Shown here: positions 26,930-34,857 of the stretch, piece by piece
Position numbering within the stretch: position 1 is the stretch's first letter
Layout: every line of letters begins with the position of its first letter
Origin: Mesorhizobium sp. LMG 17147
Lineage (GTDB): Bacteria; Pseudomonadota; Alphaproteobacteria; Rhizobiales; Rhizobiaceae
Assembly (NCBI RefSeq): GCF_024297145.1
Contig: NZ_JANCTC010000009.1
Span: 160,205-224,204 of the forward strand
Direction of reading: 5' to 3'
Length of the DNA stretch: 64,000 nt
Position numbers and translations under genes: made by a program
The notes under the pieces: model-generated
The model's input: only the letters and a program-made list of their open reading frames with translations
Database searches by the model: none
What the model was told of the DNA's origin: nothing

Positions 26930-29020
26930 ATGCTCTCCAGAAAATTCCTGCGCCGAGCGGCCATAGCGGGCATTTCCTTGGCCGGTCTCGCTGCAATTAC
27001 CGCCGTCGCCCTCTGGCAGCTCGACCGCTCATTTCCGCCGCCGCTGCCGGCTGCCTTGACGGTCTCGACCGAGGTGCAGGACCGAGACGGCCAACTGCTG
27101 CGCGCCTTCGCCACGCCGGACGGCTACTGGCGGCTCGCTACCAGCCTGGACCAGGTCGACAAGCAGTTCGTCGACATGCTCGTCACCTATGAGGACAAGC
27201 GCTTCTGGGGTCACCAAGGCATCGACGTGCTGGCACTGGCGCGTGCCGCCGGCCAGTTCGCGACCAGCGGCCATATCGTCTCCGGCGGTTCGACGCTCTC
27301 GATGCAGCTCGCCCGCCTGATCGAACCACGCGACAGCCGCAGCCTCGGCTCGAAGATCAAGCAGATGCTGCGCGCCCTGCAAATCGAACGGCGGCTTTCC
27401 AAGCGCGAGATCCTCGAACGCTATCTGACGCTGGCACCCTATGGCGGCAATCTCGAAGGTGTGCGCGCCGCTTCGCTCGCCTATTTCGGCAAGGAGCCGA
27501 AGCGGCTGACGGTCTCGGAGGCCGCCCTGCTCGTCGCCTTGCCGCAATTGCCGGAAAAGCGACGCCCTGATCGCAATCTCGAGATTGCCCACGCTGCCCG
27601 CGACAAGGTGCTGACCCGCATGGTCTCGGCAGGCCTGCTCGGCGAACGTGAGGCCGCGCGTGCCGCGCTCGACGATGTGTCGGGGCGGCGGCGCACCTTG
27701 CCGGCGCTCGCTGCCCATGCGGCCTATGCAATGTTGCCCAAGGCCATCCCCGGCCAGAAGCTGCAACTGACGATCCGCAAGAGTGTCCAGGAAGGGCTGG
27801 AGCAGGTGGCGAAAGATGCAGCCGCCAGGCTCGGCCCTCGCCTCTCGGTGGCCATGGTGCTGGCCGATGCCCGCACCGGCGATATCCTTGGAGAGGTCGG
27901 CTCTGCCGATTTCTTCGATGCCACCCGTTCGGGCTGGATCGACATGACCAAAGTCGTTCGCTCGCCTGGCTCGACGCTGAAGCCGTTCATCTACGGCCTC
28001 GCCTTCGAACAAGGCCTGGTGGCGCAGGAGATGCTGATCGAGGACAGCCCAGCCGATTTCTCCGGCTACCGGCCGAAGAACTTCGACATGGGCTATCAGG
28101 GCGATGTCAGCATCAGGCAGGCGCTGCAATTGTCGCTCAACGTTCCGGCGATCCGCGTGCTCGACGCGGTCGGCCCGGCCCGGCTGATGGCGCGCTTTCG
28201 CCAGGCCGATGTGATCCCTGTACTGCCCGTCAACGAGGCGCCTGGCCTGGCAATCGGCCTCGGTGGCGTCGGGATGACACTGCGCGACCTGGTTCAGCTC
28301 TATGCCGGCCTTGCCAATGGCGGCAAGGCACACACGCTGCGTGACGGCACCGAGCCGGCGAATGCCGAACGCTCGACCACCACCATCCTCGACGGACAGG
28401 CGACCTGGCAGATCACCGACATCCTGTCAGGCGTCAAGCCGCCTCAGGGTGCCGCCCAACGCGGCATCGCTTACAAGACCGGCACCTCCTACGGCTATCG
28501 CGACGCCTGGTCGGTCGGCTTTGACGGCCGCTATGTGCTCGGCGTATGGGTCGGCCGCCCCGACGCCGGCGCGGTGCCCGGCCTGTCCGGCTACATCTCG
28601 GCGGCGCCCATCCTGTTCGAAGGCTTTGTCCGTTCCGGCCTGGCCGCCGTACCACTGCCAAGCCAGCCGTCCGGCGTCCGGCGTCCGAAACGCGAGGAGC
28701 TGCCGGTGACGCTGACGCGCTTCGGCGCCGGCACCGATGGGCTGGTGCAGGCGACGCCGACCGAACCTGCGCCAACCATCATCTTTCCGCCAGACGGCGC
28801 CCGCGTCGATCTCGGCACTTCCTCGGCCGATGCCTCGCCGCTGGTTCTCAAGCTGCAGGGCGGCCGCGCACCATTCCGCTGGCTGGCCAACGGCAAGCCG
28901 CTGGTCGGCATCGACCGGCGGCGCACCGCGACCTGGCAGCCGGACGGCGCCGGCTATTCGACCCTGACCGTGATCGACGCGGCGGGACGCGCGGCCAGCG
29001 TGAAGGTTTTTGTCGAGTGA
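26930..29020 (+). CDS. pbpC: Penicillin-binding protein 1C
   Basis: A 696-residue bifunctional peptidoglycan synthase: N-terminal membrane anchor (residues 10-30), GT51 glycosyltransferase with the catalytic VTYEDKRFWGHQGID region (Glu88), and a transpeptidase with SxxK at 348-351, SLN at 402-404 and KTGT at 516-519. The C-terminal 110 residues match the PbpC-specific BiPBP_C domain. It polymerises and crosslinks glycan at the inner membrane, although enteric PbpC binds beta-lactams poorly. ATG 26930 with GAGGGG upstream is preferred over the in-frame ATG 26915, which lies in the repeat tail. It follows the alpha-2-macroglobulin gene, its usual genomic partner. Confidence 0.92.
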   Translation: MLSRKFLRRAAIAGISLAGLAAITAVALWQLDRSFPPPLPAALTVSTEVQDRDGQLLRAFATPDGYWRLATSLDQVDKQFVDMLVTYEDKRFWGHQGIDVLALARAAGQFATSGHIVSGGSTLSMQLARLIEPRDSRSLGSKIKQMLRALQIERRLSKREILERYLTLAPYGGNLEGVRAASLAYFGKEPKRLTVSEAALLVALPQLPEKRRPDRNLEIAHAARDKVLTRMVSAGLLGEREAARAALDDVSGRRRTLPALAAHAAYAMLPKAIPGQKLQLTIRKSVQEGLEQVAKDAAARLGPRLSVAMVLADARTGDILGEVGSADFFDATRSGWIDMTKVVRSPGSTLKPFIYGLAFEQGLVAQEMLIEDSPADFSGYRPKNFDMGYQGDVSIRQALQLSLNVPAIRVLDAVGPARLMARFRQADVIPVLPVNEAPGLAIGLGGVGMTLRDLVQLYAGLANGGKAHTLRDGTEPANAERSTTTILDGQATWQITDILSGVKPPQGAAQRGIAYKTGTSYGYRDAWSVGFDGRYVLGVWVGRPDAGAVPGLSGYISAAPILFEGFVRSGLAAVPLPSQPSGVRRPKREELPVTLTRFGAGTDGLVQATPTEPAPTIIFPPDGARVDLGTSSADASPLVLKLQGGRAPFRWLANGKPLVGIDRRRTATWQPDGAGYSTLTVIDAAGRAASVKVFVE

Positions 29021-29029
29021 AAATTTCCC

Positions 29030-29779
29030 TTGAATAGATTCCGGCAGGTGATTCAGGGGATTGGGGTTTACGCCTTGCTTTCGGCCGCCGGTATTTCCTC
29101 GGCCTTTGCTGATACCCTCCCCGCCGGCTTTGTTCGGCTGGCCGACATCGATCCCAGTATCCGGCAGGATATCCGCTATGCCGGCCTCGAAAATTTCCTG
29201 CATCGCAAGGTAAGCGGCTACGATGCGCCGGTATGCGTCCTCACTAGGCAAGCGGCGCAAGCGCTTTCGGCAGTGCAGAAAGCGATTGCTGCCGAAGGGC
29301 TGACGATGGTCGTGTTCGACTGCTACCGCCCTGCGCGGGCTGTGTCCGACATGAGTGAATGGACAAAAACGGGCGGGCCACCGGACCCGCAATGGTATCC
29401 AAAGGTCAAGCGCAAGGATCTCATCGCCAAGGGTTATATCGGCGAACTGTCCACCCATTCGCGCGGATCGACGGTCGATGTCGCGATCGCCCGGGTCAAC
29501 CATAAAAAACAGGCCGGCCGCACTAGCGCTCCGAAACCGGCCTGCGGCGCGACCGATGCCGACACGCCCGATTTCGGCACCGGTTTCGACTGTTTCGATC
29601 CGGCGAGCGAAACGGCTCACCGACCGATAGACAGTGAAGCCGCGGCTAGCCGTAAAAGACTTGTCGAGGCGATGCGCGCCGGCGGCTTCAAGAATTACGC
29701 ACGCGAATGGTGGCACTTCACGCTGGAAAACGAGCCGTTTCCAAGAGAGCGCTTCAACTTTCCCGTTACCGGCGAATAA
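29030..29779 (+). CDS. M15-family D-Ala-D-Ala dipeptidase-like zinc peptidase (VanX/DdpX type)
   Basis: A 249-residue exported enzyme with signal peptide ending SSAFA. The zinc-ligand motif SxHSRGSxxD gives His143 and Asp150, and REWWHF gives the catalytic Glu226 and third ligand His229; FDCYRP near residue 97 is also typical. VanX-type enzymes hydrolyse D-Ala-D-Ala, here in the periplasm. The start is a TTG at 29030, ten bases after the pbpC stop; no ATG or GTG fits the signal peptide better, and the ribosome site is weak, so translation may be coupled to pbpC. With pbpC and the macroglobulin it forms a cell-wall gene group. Confidence 0.86.
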   Translation: MNRFRQVIQGIGVYALLSAAGISSAFADTLPAGFVRLADIDPSIRQDIRYAGLENFLHRKVSGYDAPVCVLTRQAAQALSAVQKAIAAEGLTMVVFDCYRPARAVSDMSEWTKTGGPPDPQWYPKVKRKDLIAKGYIGELSTHSRGSTVDVAIARVNHKKQAGRTSAPKPACGATDADTPDFGTGFDCFDPASETAHRPIDSEAAASRKRLVEAMRAGGFKNYAREWWHFTLENEPFPRERFNFPVTGE

Positions 29780-29953
29780 GCTGCCGAAACCTCGTTCAGA
29801 CGAGACACAGCCATTGCCGAAGAGCTGGCCGTCTCTAGTTAATCGCGTCGGGAGCGCGATCATGGTCCATGCGGGAAAATAGTTCCTCGCATCGCCGAAA
29901 CCAGGCGAAAAATTGCTTCAATGGGCCAAAAAAGGCAACATTGATTGCATCTA

Positions 29954-29976
29954 AATTCTATCAATTCGGTAGATTT
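29954..29976. promoter_or_regulatory. Imperfect palindrome upstream of the sulfate transport operon
   Basis: A 23-base near-palindrome with arms containing TTCTATC and GGTAGATT around a central AATT, lying 25 bases before the first sulfate gene. An Rrf2 regulator with four cysteines is encoded at the other end of the sulfate block and is a reasonable candidate to bind here; this link is an inference. Confidence 0.45.
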
Positions 29977-30000
29977 GGCGCGAGTTCAACGGAGGCGGAA

Positions 30001-31029
30001 ATGACCAAACCTCATTTCAGGAAACTGCTCGGCGCACTGGTCGCCACATCCGTCCAGTTCGGCACGCTCGGTTTCGCGTTTGCCGACACCACCATTCTCA
30101 ACGTGTCCTATGATCCGACGCGTGAGCTCTACAAGCAATTCGATGAGGCCTTCATTGCCCACTGGAAGGCAGAGACAGGCGAGACGGTCACCGTCCAGCA
30201 GTCACATGGCGGATCCGGCGCGCAGGCTCGCGCCGTGATCGACGGCCTCGACGCCGACGTGGTGACGCTGGCGCTCGAAGGCGATATCAACGCCATCGTT
30301 TCGAAAGCGAAGAAGATCAATCCAGACTGGCGGACGAAATTCGAAAACAATTCGGCGCCCTACACCTCGACCATCATCTTTCTCGTCCGCAAGGGAAACC
30401 CCAAGGGCATCCATGACTGGGGCGATCTGGTCAAAGAGGACGTCCAGGTGATCACGCCGAATCCCAAGACCTCCGGTGGCGCGCGCTGGAACTACCTCGC
30501 CGCCTGGGCCTATGCCAGCTCCAAGGATGGCGGCGACGAGGCCAAGACCAAGGAATTCGTCGGCAATCTCTATGCGCATGTCCCGGTTCTCGACACCGGT
30601 GCGCGCGGCGCCACCGTGACCTTCGCGCAAAAAGGGCTGGGCGACGTGCTGCTCGCCTGGGAAAACGAGGCCTATCTGGCGCTCGATGAGTTCGGCGCCG
30701 ACAATTTCGATATCGTCTACCCGCCGACCTCGATCCTGGCCGAGCCGCCGGTCGCCGTGGTCGACGCCAATGTCGACGCCAAAGGCACACGCAAAGTTGC
30801 CGAAGCCTATCTGAGCTATCTCTATTCCAAGGAGGGCCAGACGATCATCGCCAAGAACCATTATCGCCCTTCGAAGCCCGACCTGGTGCCGGCGGAGGAC
30901 CTGGCCAAGCTGCCTGAGATCAAGCTGATCACCATCGACGACCCGCTTTTTGGCGGCTGGAAGAAGGCACAGCCTTATCATTTCGGCGATGGTGGTATAT
31001 TCGACCAGATCTACAAGCCGGCCCAGTAG
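30001..31029 (+). CDS. Sulfate/thiosulfate ABC transporter periplasmic binding protein
   Basis: A 342-residue solute-binding protein of the Sbp/CysP family. A signal peptide ends near GFAFADT; the mature protein begins ILNVSYDPTRELYKQF and contains QSHGGSGAQARAV, the family segment that contacts the sulfate ion, and NPKTSGGARWNYL. GGAGG sits 4-8 bases before ATG 30001; the frame is open further upstream but that part is not signal-like. It is the first gene of a four-gene sulfate operon, with permeases and ATPase following closely. Whether sulfate or thiosulfate is preferred cannot be told; named Sbp-like here. Confidence 0.93.
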   Translation: MTKPHFRKLLGALVATSVQFGTLGFAFADTTILNVSYDPTRELYKQFDEAFIAHWKAETGETVTVQQSHGGSGAQARAVIDGLDADVVTLALEGDINAIVSKAKKINPDWRTKFENNSAPYTSTIIFLVRKGNPKGIHDWGDLVKEDVQVITPNPKTSGGARWNYLAAWAYASSKDGGDEAKTKEFVGNLYAHVPVLDTGARGATVTFAQKGLGDVLLAWENEAYLALDEFGADNFDIVYPPTSILAEPPVAVVDANVDAKGTRKVAEAYLSYLYSKEGQTIIAKNHYRPSKPDLVPAEDLAKLPEIKLITIDDPLFGGWKKAQPYHFGDGGIFDQIYKPAQ

Positions 31030-31047
31030 CATTTAGATCAGGACGAC

Positions 31048-31899
31048 ATGACCACAGCACCCGCCAAGGCGGGGTGGCGATTCAGGCAGCCGAGCGTCAT
31101 TCCGGGTTTCGGGTTGACGCTCGGCTTCTCGCTTGCCTACCTCACCCTCATCATCCTCATTCCCCTGTCCGGGCTGATCTGGCGCTCGGCGGCGCTCGGC
31201 TGGACCGACTTCTGGGCGATCGTCACCGACCGCCGCACCATTAACGCGCTTGAGATCAGCTTCGGCACCGCCTTCATTGCCGCCGCTGTCAACGTCGTCT
31301 TCGGCACGATCGTCGCGTGGGTACTGGTGCGCTACAGCTTTCCCGGCCGCCGCATCGTCGATGCCATGGTCGACCTGCCCTTCGCGCTGCCGACAGCGGT
31401 CGCCGGCATTGCGCTGACCACGCTCTACGCACCGAACGGCTGGATCGGAAGCCTTCTGACGCCGCTCGGCATCAAGGTCGCCTACACGCCGCTTGGCATC
31501 GTAATTGCGCTGATCTTCATCGGCCTGCCCTTCGTCGTCCGCACCGTGCAGCCGATCATGGAGGAGATCGACAAGGAGGTAGAGGAAGTGGCCGCCACGC
31601 TCGGCGCCAATCGCTTCCAGATCATCAGCCGCGTTCTGCTTCCCGGACTGGCGCCGGCCATCGTCACCGGTTTCGCGCTGGCCTTCGCGCGCGGCGTCGG
31701 CGAGTACGGTTCCGTCATCTTCATCGCCGGCAATCTGCCCTATAAATCCGAAATCGCACCGCTTCTGATCGTCATCCGGCTGGAGGAATATAATTACGCG
31801 GCGGCGACCGCGATCGCGGCGATCATGCTGGCACTGTCCTTCGTCATGCTGCTGGTCATCAACCTGGTGCAGACCTGGAGCCGCAAGCGCTATGGCTGA
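31048..31899 (+). CDS. cysT: Sulfate ABC transporter permease CysT
   Basis: A 283-residue inner-membrane permease with six predicted helices. The ATPase-docking loop is EEVAATLGANRFQIISRVLLP near residue 180, and RGVGEYGSVIFIAGN follows, a hallmark of CysT/CysU. It starts 18 bases after the binding-protein gene and overlaps cysW by 8 bases, so it is firmly in the operon. It forms the translocation channel with CysW. Confidence 0.94.
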   Translation: MTTAPAKAGWRFRQPSVIPGFGLTLGFSLAYLTLIILIPLSGLIWRSAALGWTDFWAIVTDRRTINALEISFGTAFIAAAVNVVFGTIVAWVLVRYSFPGRRIVDAMVDLPFALPTAVAGIALTTLYAPNGWIGSLLTPLGIKVAYTPLGIVIALIFIGLPFVVRTVQPIMEEIDKEVEEVAATLGANRFQIISRVLLPGLAPAIVTGFALAFARGVGEYGSVIFIAGNLPYKSEIAPLLIVIRLEEYNYAAATAIAAIMLALSFVMLLVINLVQTWSRKRYG

Positions 31900-32776
31900 C
31901 CCGGAGATCAAATCCTACGCGCCGCACCATGAAAGCCAGTCGCCGGCGGTGACCGAAAGCCGCACGGCGAGAACCGTGCTGATGGCCGTAACGTTTGCGT
32001 TCCTTGCCATCTTCCTGCTCTTGCCGCTGATCATCGTCTTCAAGGAAGCTTTCGCCAAGGGCATCGAGGCCTACACACAGGCGCTAGGCGAACCGGATAC
32101 GCGCTCGGCGATCCGCCTGACGCTTCTGGTCGCGGCGATCTCGGTGCCGCTCAACATCGTCTTCGGCATTTCCGCCGCCTGGGCCATCGCCAAGTTCGAA
32201 TTCAAGGGCAAGGCGTTCCTGACCACGCTGATCGACCTGCCCTTTTCCGTCTCGCCGGTCATTTCGGGGCTTGTCTACGTGCTCTTGTTCGGCGCGCAAG
32301 GCCTGCTCGGCGCCTGGCTCAAGGCGCATGGCATCGTCATCCTGTTTGCGGTGCCGGGCATCGTGCTGGCCACGATCTTCGTCACCTTCCCCTTCGTCGC
32401 CCGCGAGTTGATCCCGCTGATGCAGGAGCAGGGCAATGGCGACGAGGAGGCGGCCCTGTCGCTCGGGGCCAATGGCTGGCAGGCGTTCTGGTACGTGACG
32501 TTGCCCAACGTCAAATGGGGATTGCTCTACGGCGTGTTGCTGTGCAATGCCCGCGCCATGGGTGAGTTCGGCGCGGTCTCGGTCGTTTCGGGCCACATAC
32601 GCGGATTGACCAACACCATGCCGCTGCATGTCGAAATCCTTTATAACGAGTACAATGCCGCCGCCGCCTTTGCCGTCGCTTCGCTGCTTGCCGGCCTGGC
32701 GCTCGTCACGCTGGTCTTGAAAACACTTCTCGAGATGCGCTACGGCGCCGAGATCGCCGCGACGCGCGGACACTGA
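31892..32776 (+). CDS. cysW: Sulfate ABC transporter permease CysW
   Basis: A 294-residue permease, partner of CysT. It has six hydrophobic helices, the docking loop EEAALSLGANGWQAFWYVTLP near residue 190 and the CysW-type segment RAMGEFGAVSVVSGHIRG. Its ATG overlaps the end of cysT by 8 bases. The first 25 residues are polar and precede the first helix. A 73-base gap holding a palindromic repeat separates it from cysA. Confidence 0.94.
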   Translation: MADPEIKSYAPHHESQSPAVTESRTARTVLMAVTFAFLAIFLLLPLIIVFKEAFAKGIEAYTQALGEPDTRSAIRLTLLVAAISVPLNIVFGISAAWAIAKFEFKGKAFLTTLIDLPFSVSPVISGLVYVLLFGAQGLLGAWLKAHGIVILFAVPGIVLATIFVTFPFVARELIPLMQEQGNGDEEAALSLGANGWQAFWYVTLPNVKWGLLYGVLLCNARAMGEFGAVSVVSGHIRGLTNTMPLHVEILYNEYNAAAAFAVASLLAGLALVTLVLKTLLEMRYGAEIAATRGH

Positions 32777-32780
32777 CAAA

Positions 32781-32829
32781 ATGCATGTCGCCCAAAAGTG
32801 GGAACCGGTTTTGGGATAACGACATGCAT
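32781..32829. repeat. Palindromic intergenic repeat (copy 1) between cysW and cysA
   Basis: A 49-base element whose ends ATGCATGTCG and CGACATGCAT are perfect reverse complements, with an inner stem CCCAAAA / TTTTGGG. The same element with compensating base changes is at 52693-52741. It is of a kind I recall as dispersed in Rhizobiales. Confidence 0.8.
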
Positions 32830-32849
32830 CAACTACAAAAGGGATTTGC

Positions 32850-33890
32850 ATGGAAGTTCGCGTTGCCAACGTGCGCAAGGAGTTTGAGCGGTTTCCGGCC
32901 CTCCGCGACGTTTCGCTCGACATCAAGTCGGGAGAACTGATCGCTCTGCTGGGACCGTCCGGTTCCGGCAAGACGACGCTGCTCAGGCTGATTGCCGGAT
33001 TGGAGCGGCCGACCCGCGGAAAGATCTTCTTCGGCGAAGAGGATGCCTCGCAAAAGTCGATCCAGGAACGCAATGTCGGCTTCGTCTTCCAGCACTACGC
33101 GCTGTTTCGCCATATGACGGTCGCCGACAATATCGGCTTCGGACTCAAGGTCCGGCACGGGCCGTCGCGCCCGTCGGCGAAGGAAATCCGCCGCCGCGCC
33201 TCGGAACTCCTCAACCTCGTTCAGCTCTCCGGTCTGGAAAAACGCTATCCGGCACAGCTTTCGGGCGGCCAGCGCCAGCGCGTGGCGCTGGCCCGCGCCA
33301 TGGCGATCGAACCGGCCGTGCTTTTGCTCGACGAGCCGTTCGGCGCGCTCGATGCCCAGGTGCGCCGCGAACTGCGCCGCTGGCTGCGCGACATCCACGA
33401 CGCCACCGGCCACACGACGGTCTTCGTCACCCATGACCAGGAAGAGGCGCTGGAGCTTGCCGACCGCGTCGTGGTGATGAGCCAGGGCCGCATCGAGCAG
33501 GTCGGCACCGCCGACGAGATCTACGACACGCCGAACTCGCCCTTCGTCTACGGCTTCATCGGCGAATCGAGCTCGATCCCGGTCAAGGTCGAGGACGGCC
33601 AGGTCTGGATCGCCGACCGGCCGATCGGGCTCTCCGCGCCGCATGCACCACAAGGCGAAGCGACGCTGTTCTTCCGCCCGCACGACGTCGATCTGGTGGA
33701 AGAGTGCAACGGCTGCATCGCCGGCACGGTCGCCGCCAGCCGCCGCGTCGCCGGGACCAGGCGGGTCGAGCTCGAAATTGGCGGCGAACGTCAGCGGGTC
33801 GAGATCGAATTGCCCGTCGACCATCCTGCGGCGCAGAAAAGTCGCGTGGCTTTTCGGCCGCGGCGCTGGAAGCTTTTTCCGGCTGCTTGA
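32850..33890 (+). CDS. cysA: Sulfate ABC transporter ATP-binding protein CysA
   Basis: A 346-residue ABC ATPase. Walker A GPSGSGKTT lies near residues 35-43, the signature LSGGQRQRVALARA near 135, Walker B VLLLDEPFGALD near 158, and the switch His in VTHDQEEAL. The C-terminal third is a TOBE-like regulatory domain containing FFRPHDVDL. It hydrolyses ATP to drive sulfate import through CysTW. AAGGGA precedes the ATG. It is the last gene of the sulfate operon and converges on vapC with 14 bases between stops. Confidence 0.94.
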   Translation: MEVRVANVRKEFERFPALRDVSLDIKSGELIALLGPSGSGKTTLLRLIAGLERPTRGKIFFGEEDASQKSIQERNVGFVFQHYALFRHMTVADNIGFGLKVRHGPSRPSAKEIRRRASELLNLVQLSGLEKRYPAQLSGGQRQRVALARAMAIEPAVLLLDEPFGALDAQVRRELRRWLRDIHDATGHTTVFVTHDQEEALELADRVVVMSQGRIEQVGTADEIYDTPNSPFVYGFIGESSSIPVKVEDGQVWIADRPIGLSAPHAPQGEATLFFRPHDVDLVEECNGCIAGTVAASRRVAGTRRVELEIGGERQRVEIELPVDHPAAQKSRVAFRPRRWKLFPAA

Positions 33891-33904
33891 TCTTCTATCA
33901 GGCG

Positions 33905-34303
33905 CTACGCCAGCCAGTTCTCGACCTTCAGGCCTTTGATCCGGTTGAACGCCCCGGTATTGGCCGTCACCAGGGTAGTTCCCAGCGCACGGGCGTGAGC
34001 AGCAATAAAAAGGTCGTTTTGGCCGATGGTCTGGCCCCTGCCTTCCAGTTCTGCGCGAATCGCGCCGTACTCGGCATCCACCGGCACATCGAGCGGCAAG
34101 ACGGGAATCTCAGCCAGCAATTCCTCGACCTTCTTGTGCAACTTGGCTGATCTTTTCTTGACGCAGCCATATCGCAGTTCCGACGCGACCACGACGCTGG
34201 TACACACGGCGGCGTCTCCCACGCGCAGGACAGCGCTTGCGGCTTTCCCGGCCGGATTTCGGATCATGTCGCTGAAAATGTTCGTGTCCAGCATGAACCG
34301 CAT
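33905..34303 (-). CDS. vapC: VapC-type PIN-domain ribonuclease toxin
   Basis: A 132-residue PIN-domain protein. It begins MRFMLDTNIFSDMIRNP with the first catalytic acid Asp6, then Glu in VVASELRYG, Asp in GQNDLFIAAHA and the polar TANTGAFNRIKGL at the end, which together form the acidic metal site. VapC toxins are endoribonucleases, often of initiator tRNA or rRNA. The start codon overlaps the antitoxin stop by one base (TGATG), so this ATG is preferred over the longer open frame upstream. It sits between the sulfate operon and a second sulfate-binding protein. Confidence 0.92.
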   Translation of the reverse strand: MRFMLDTNIFSDMIRNPAGKAASAVLRVGDAAVCTSVVVASELRYGCVKKRSAKLHKKVEELLAEIPVLPLDVPVDAEYGAIRAELEGRGQTIGQNDLFIAAHARALGTTLVTANTGAFNRIKGLKVENWLA

Positions 34304-34575
34304 CAAAAAAATTCCTCGGATTTGACAGGCATATCCTCGACATCGGGAAAGTCTTCCTCGACACCGGGCGGTGGCTCTTTCGCCCATTGCGCGAGCAGTG
34401 CGGTGAGGCCAGGCTTGCGGACCGGCTCGATGATCAGGCGGTCGCCTTCACGGCTGATCAAGACCTTTTCGCCGGGAAGTTCGAACTCGACAGGAATGCG
34501 CACCGCCTGGCTGCGATTATTACGAAACAGCTTTGCCTCTTTCGGCGGGGTTGTTGAATGGCGGTGTTGAGGCAT
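34303..34575 (-). CDS. vapB: VapB-type antitoxin (AbrB/MazE fold)
   Basis: A 90-residue antitoxin with the swapped-hairpin DNA-binding motif KLFRNNRSQAVRIP at residues 15-28 followed by EKVLISREGDRLIIEP. The acidic C-terminus (VEEDFPDVEDMPVKSEEFF) would bind and neutralise VapC. AAGGAG 8 bases before the ATG supports the start. It is expected to repress its own operon through the repeated GTATAT-type boxes directly upstream. Confidence 0.9.
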   Translation of the reverse strand: MPQHRHSTTPPKEAKLFRNNRSQAVRIPVEFELPGEKVLISREGDRLIIEPVRKPGLTALLAQWAKEPPPGVEEDFPDVEDMPVKSEEFF

Positions 34576-34587
34576 GACAACAGCTCC

Positions 34588-34610
34588 TTGTATATACTAT
34601 TTGTATATGC
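34588..34610. promoter_or_regulatory. vapBC operator/promoter repeats
   Basis: TTGTATAT occurs at 34588-34595 and again at 34601-34608, 13 bases apart; the first includes the perfect 8-bp palindrome GTATATAC (34590-34597) and the second the near match GTATATGC. They lie 13-35 bases before the vapB start, overlapping where its promoter must be, as expected for autoregulation by VapB-VapC. Confidence 0.6.
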
Positions 34611-34716
34611 CAGACAGCGCGGCGATGAAATCGCATTGCACAGCGTTGGCCGGCCGGGACCATCGTACACGCCGACGACATCGGCACCGCTGCCAAGCTG
34701 TCCTGAGACTCTGCTT

Positions 34717-34760
34717 GAGAAAAAAACTAGAAATCGCCCACAGCGGGACTACTTTTTCTC
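34717..34760. other. AT-rich inverted repeat upstream of the second sulfate-binding protein
   Basis: GAGAAAAA (34717-34724) and TTTTTCTC (34753-34760) are perfect reverse complements 28 bases apart, within the 282-base gap between vapB and the divergent binding-protein gene. It could be an operator pair or the stem of a terminator-like structure. No other gene is evident in this gap. Confidence 0.35.
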
Positions 34761-34857
34761 GCGATAACGTCGAGGGGCCGCTCTGCGTGCCTCGTCGCGC
34801 ACGAGGCCTTACCGCTATGGTCCGGCAATAAGCGTACCGCATTGGAGCCCTGTTTTC

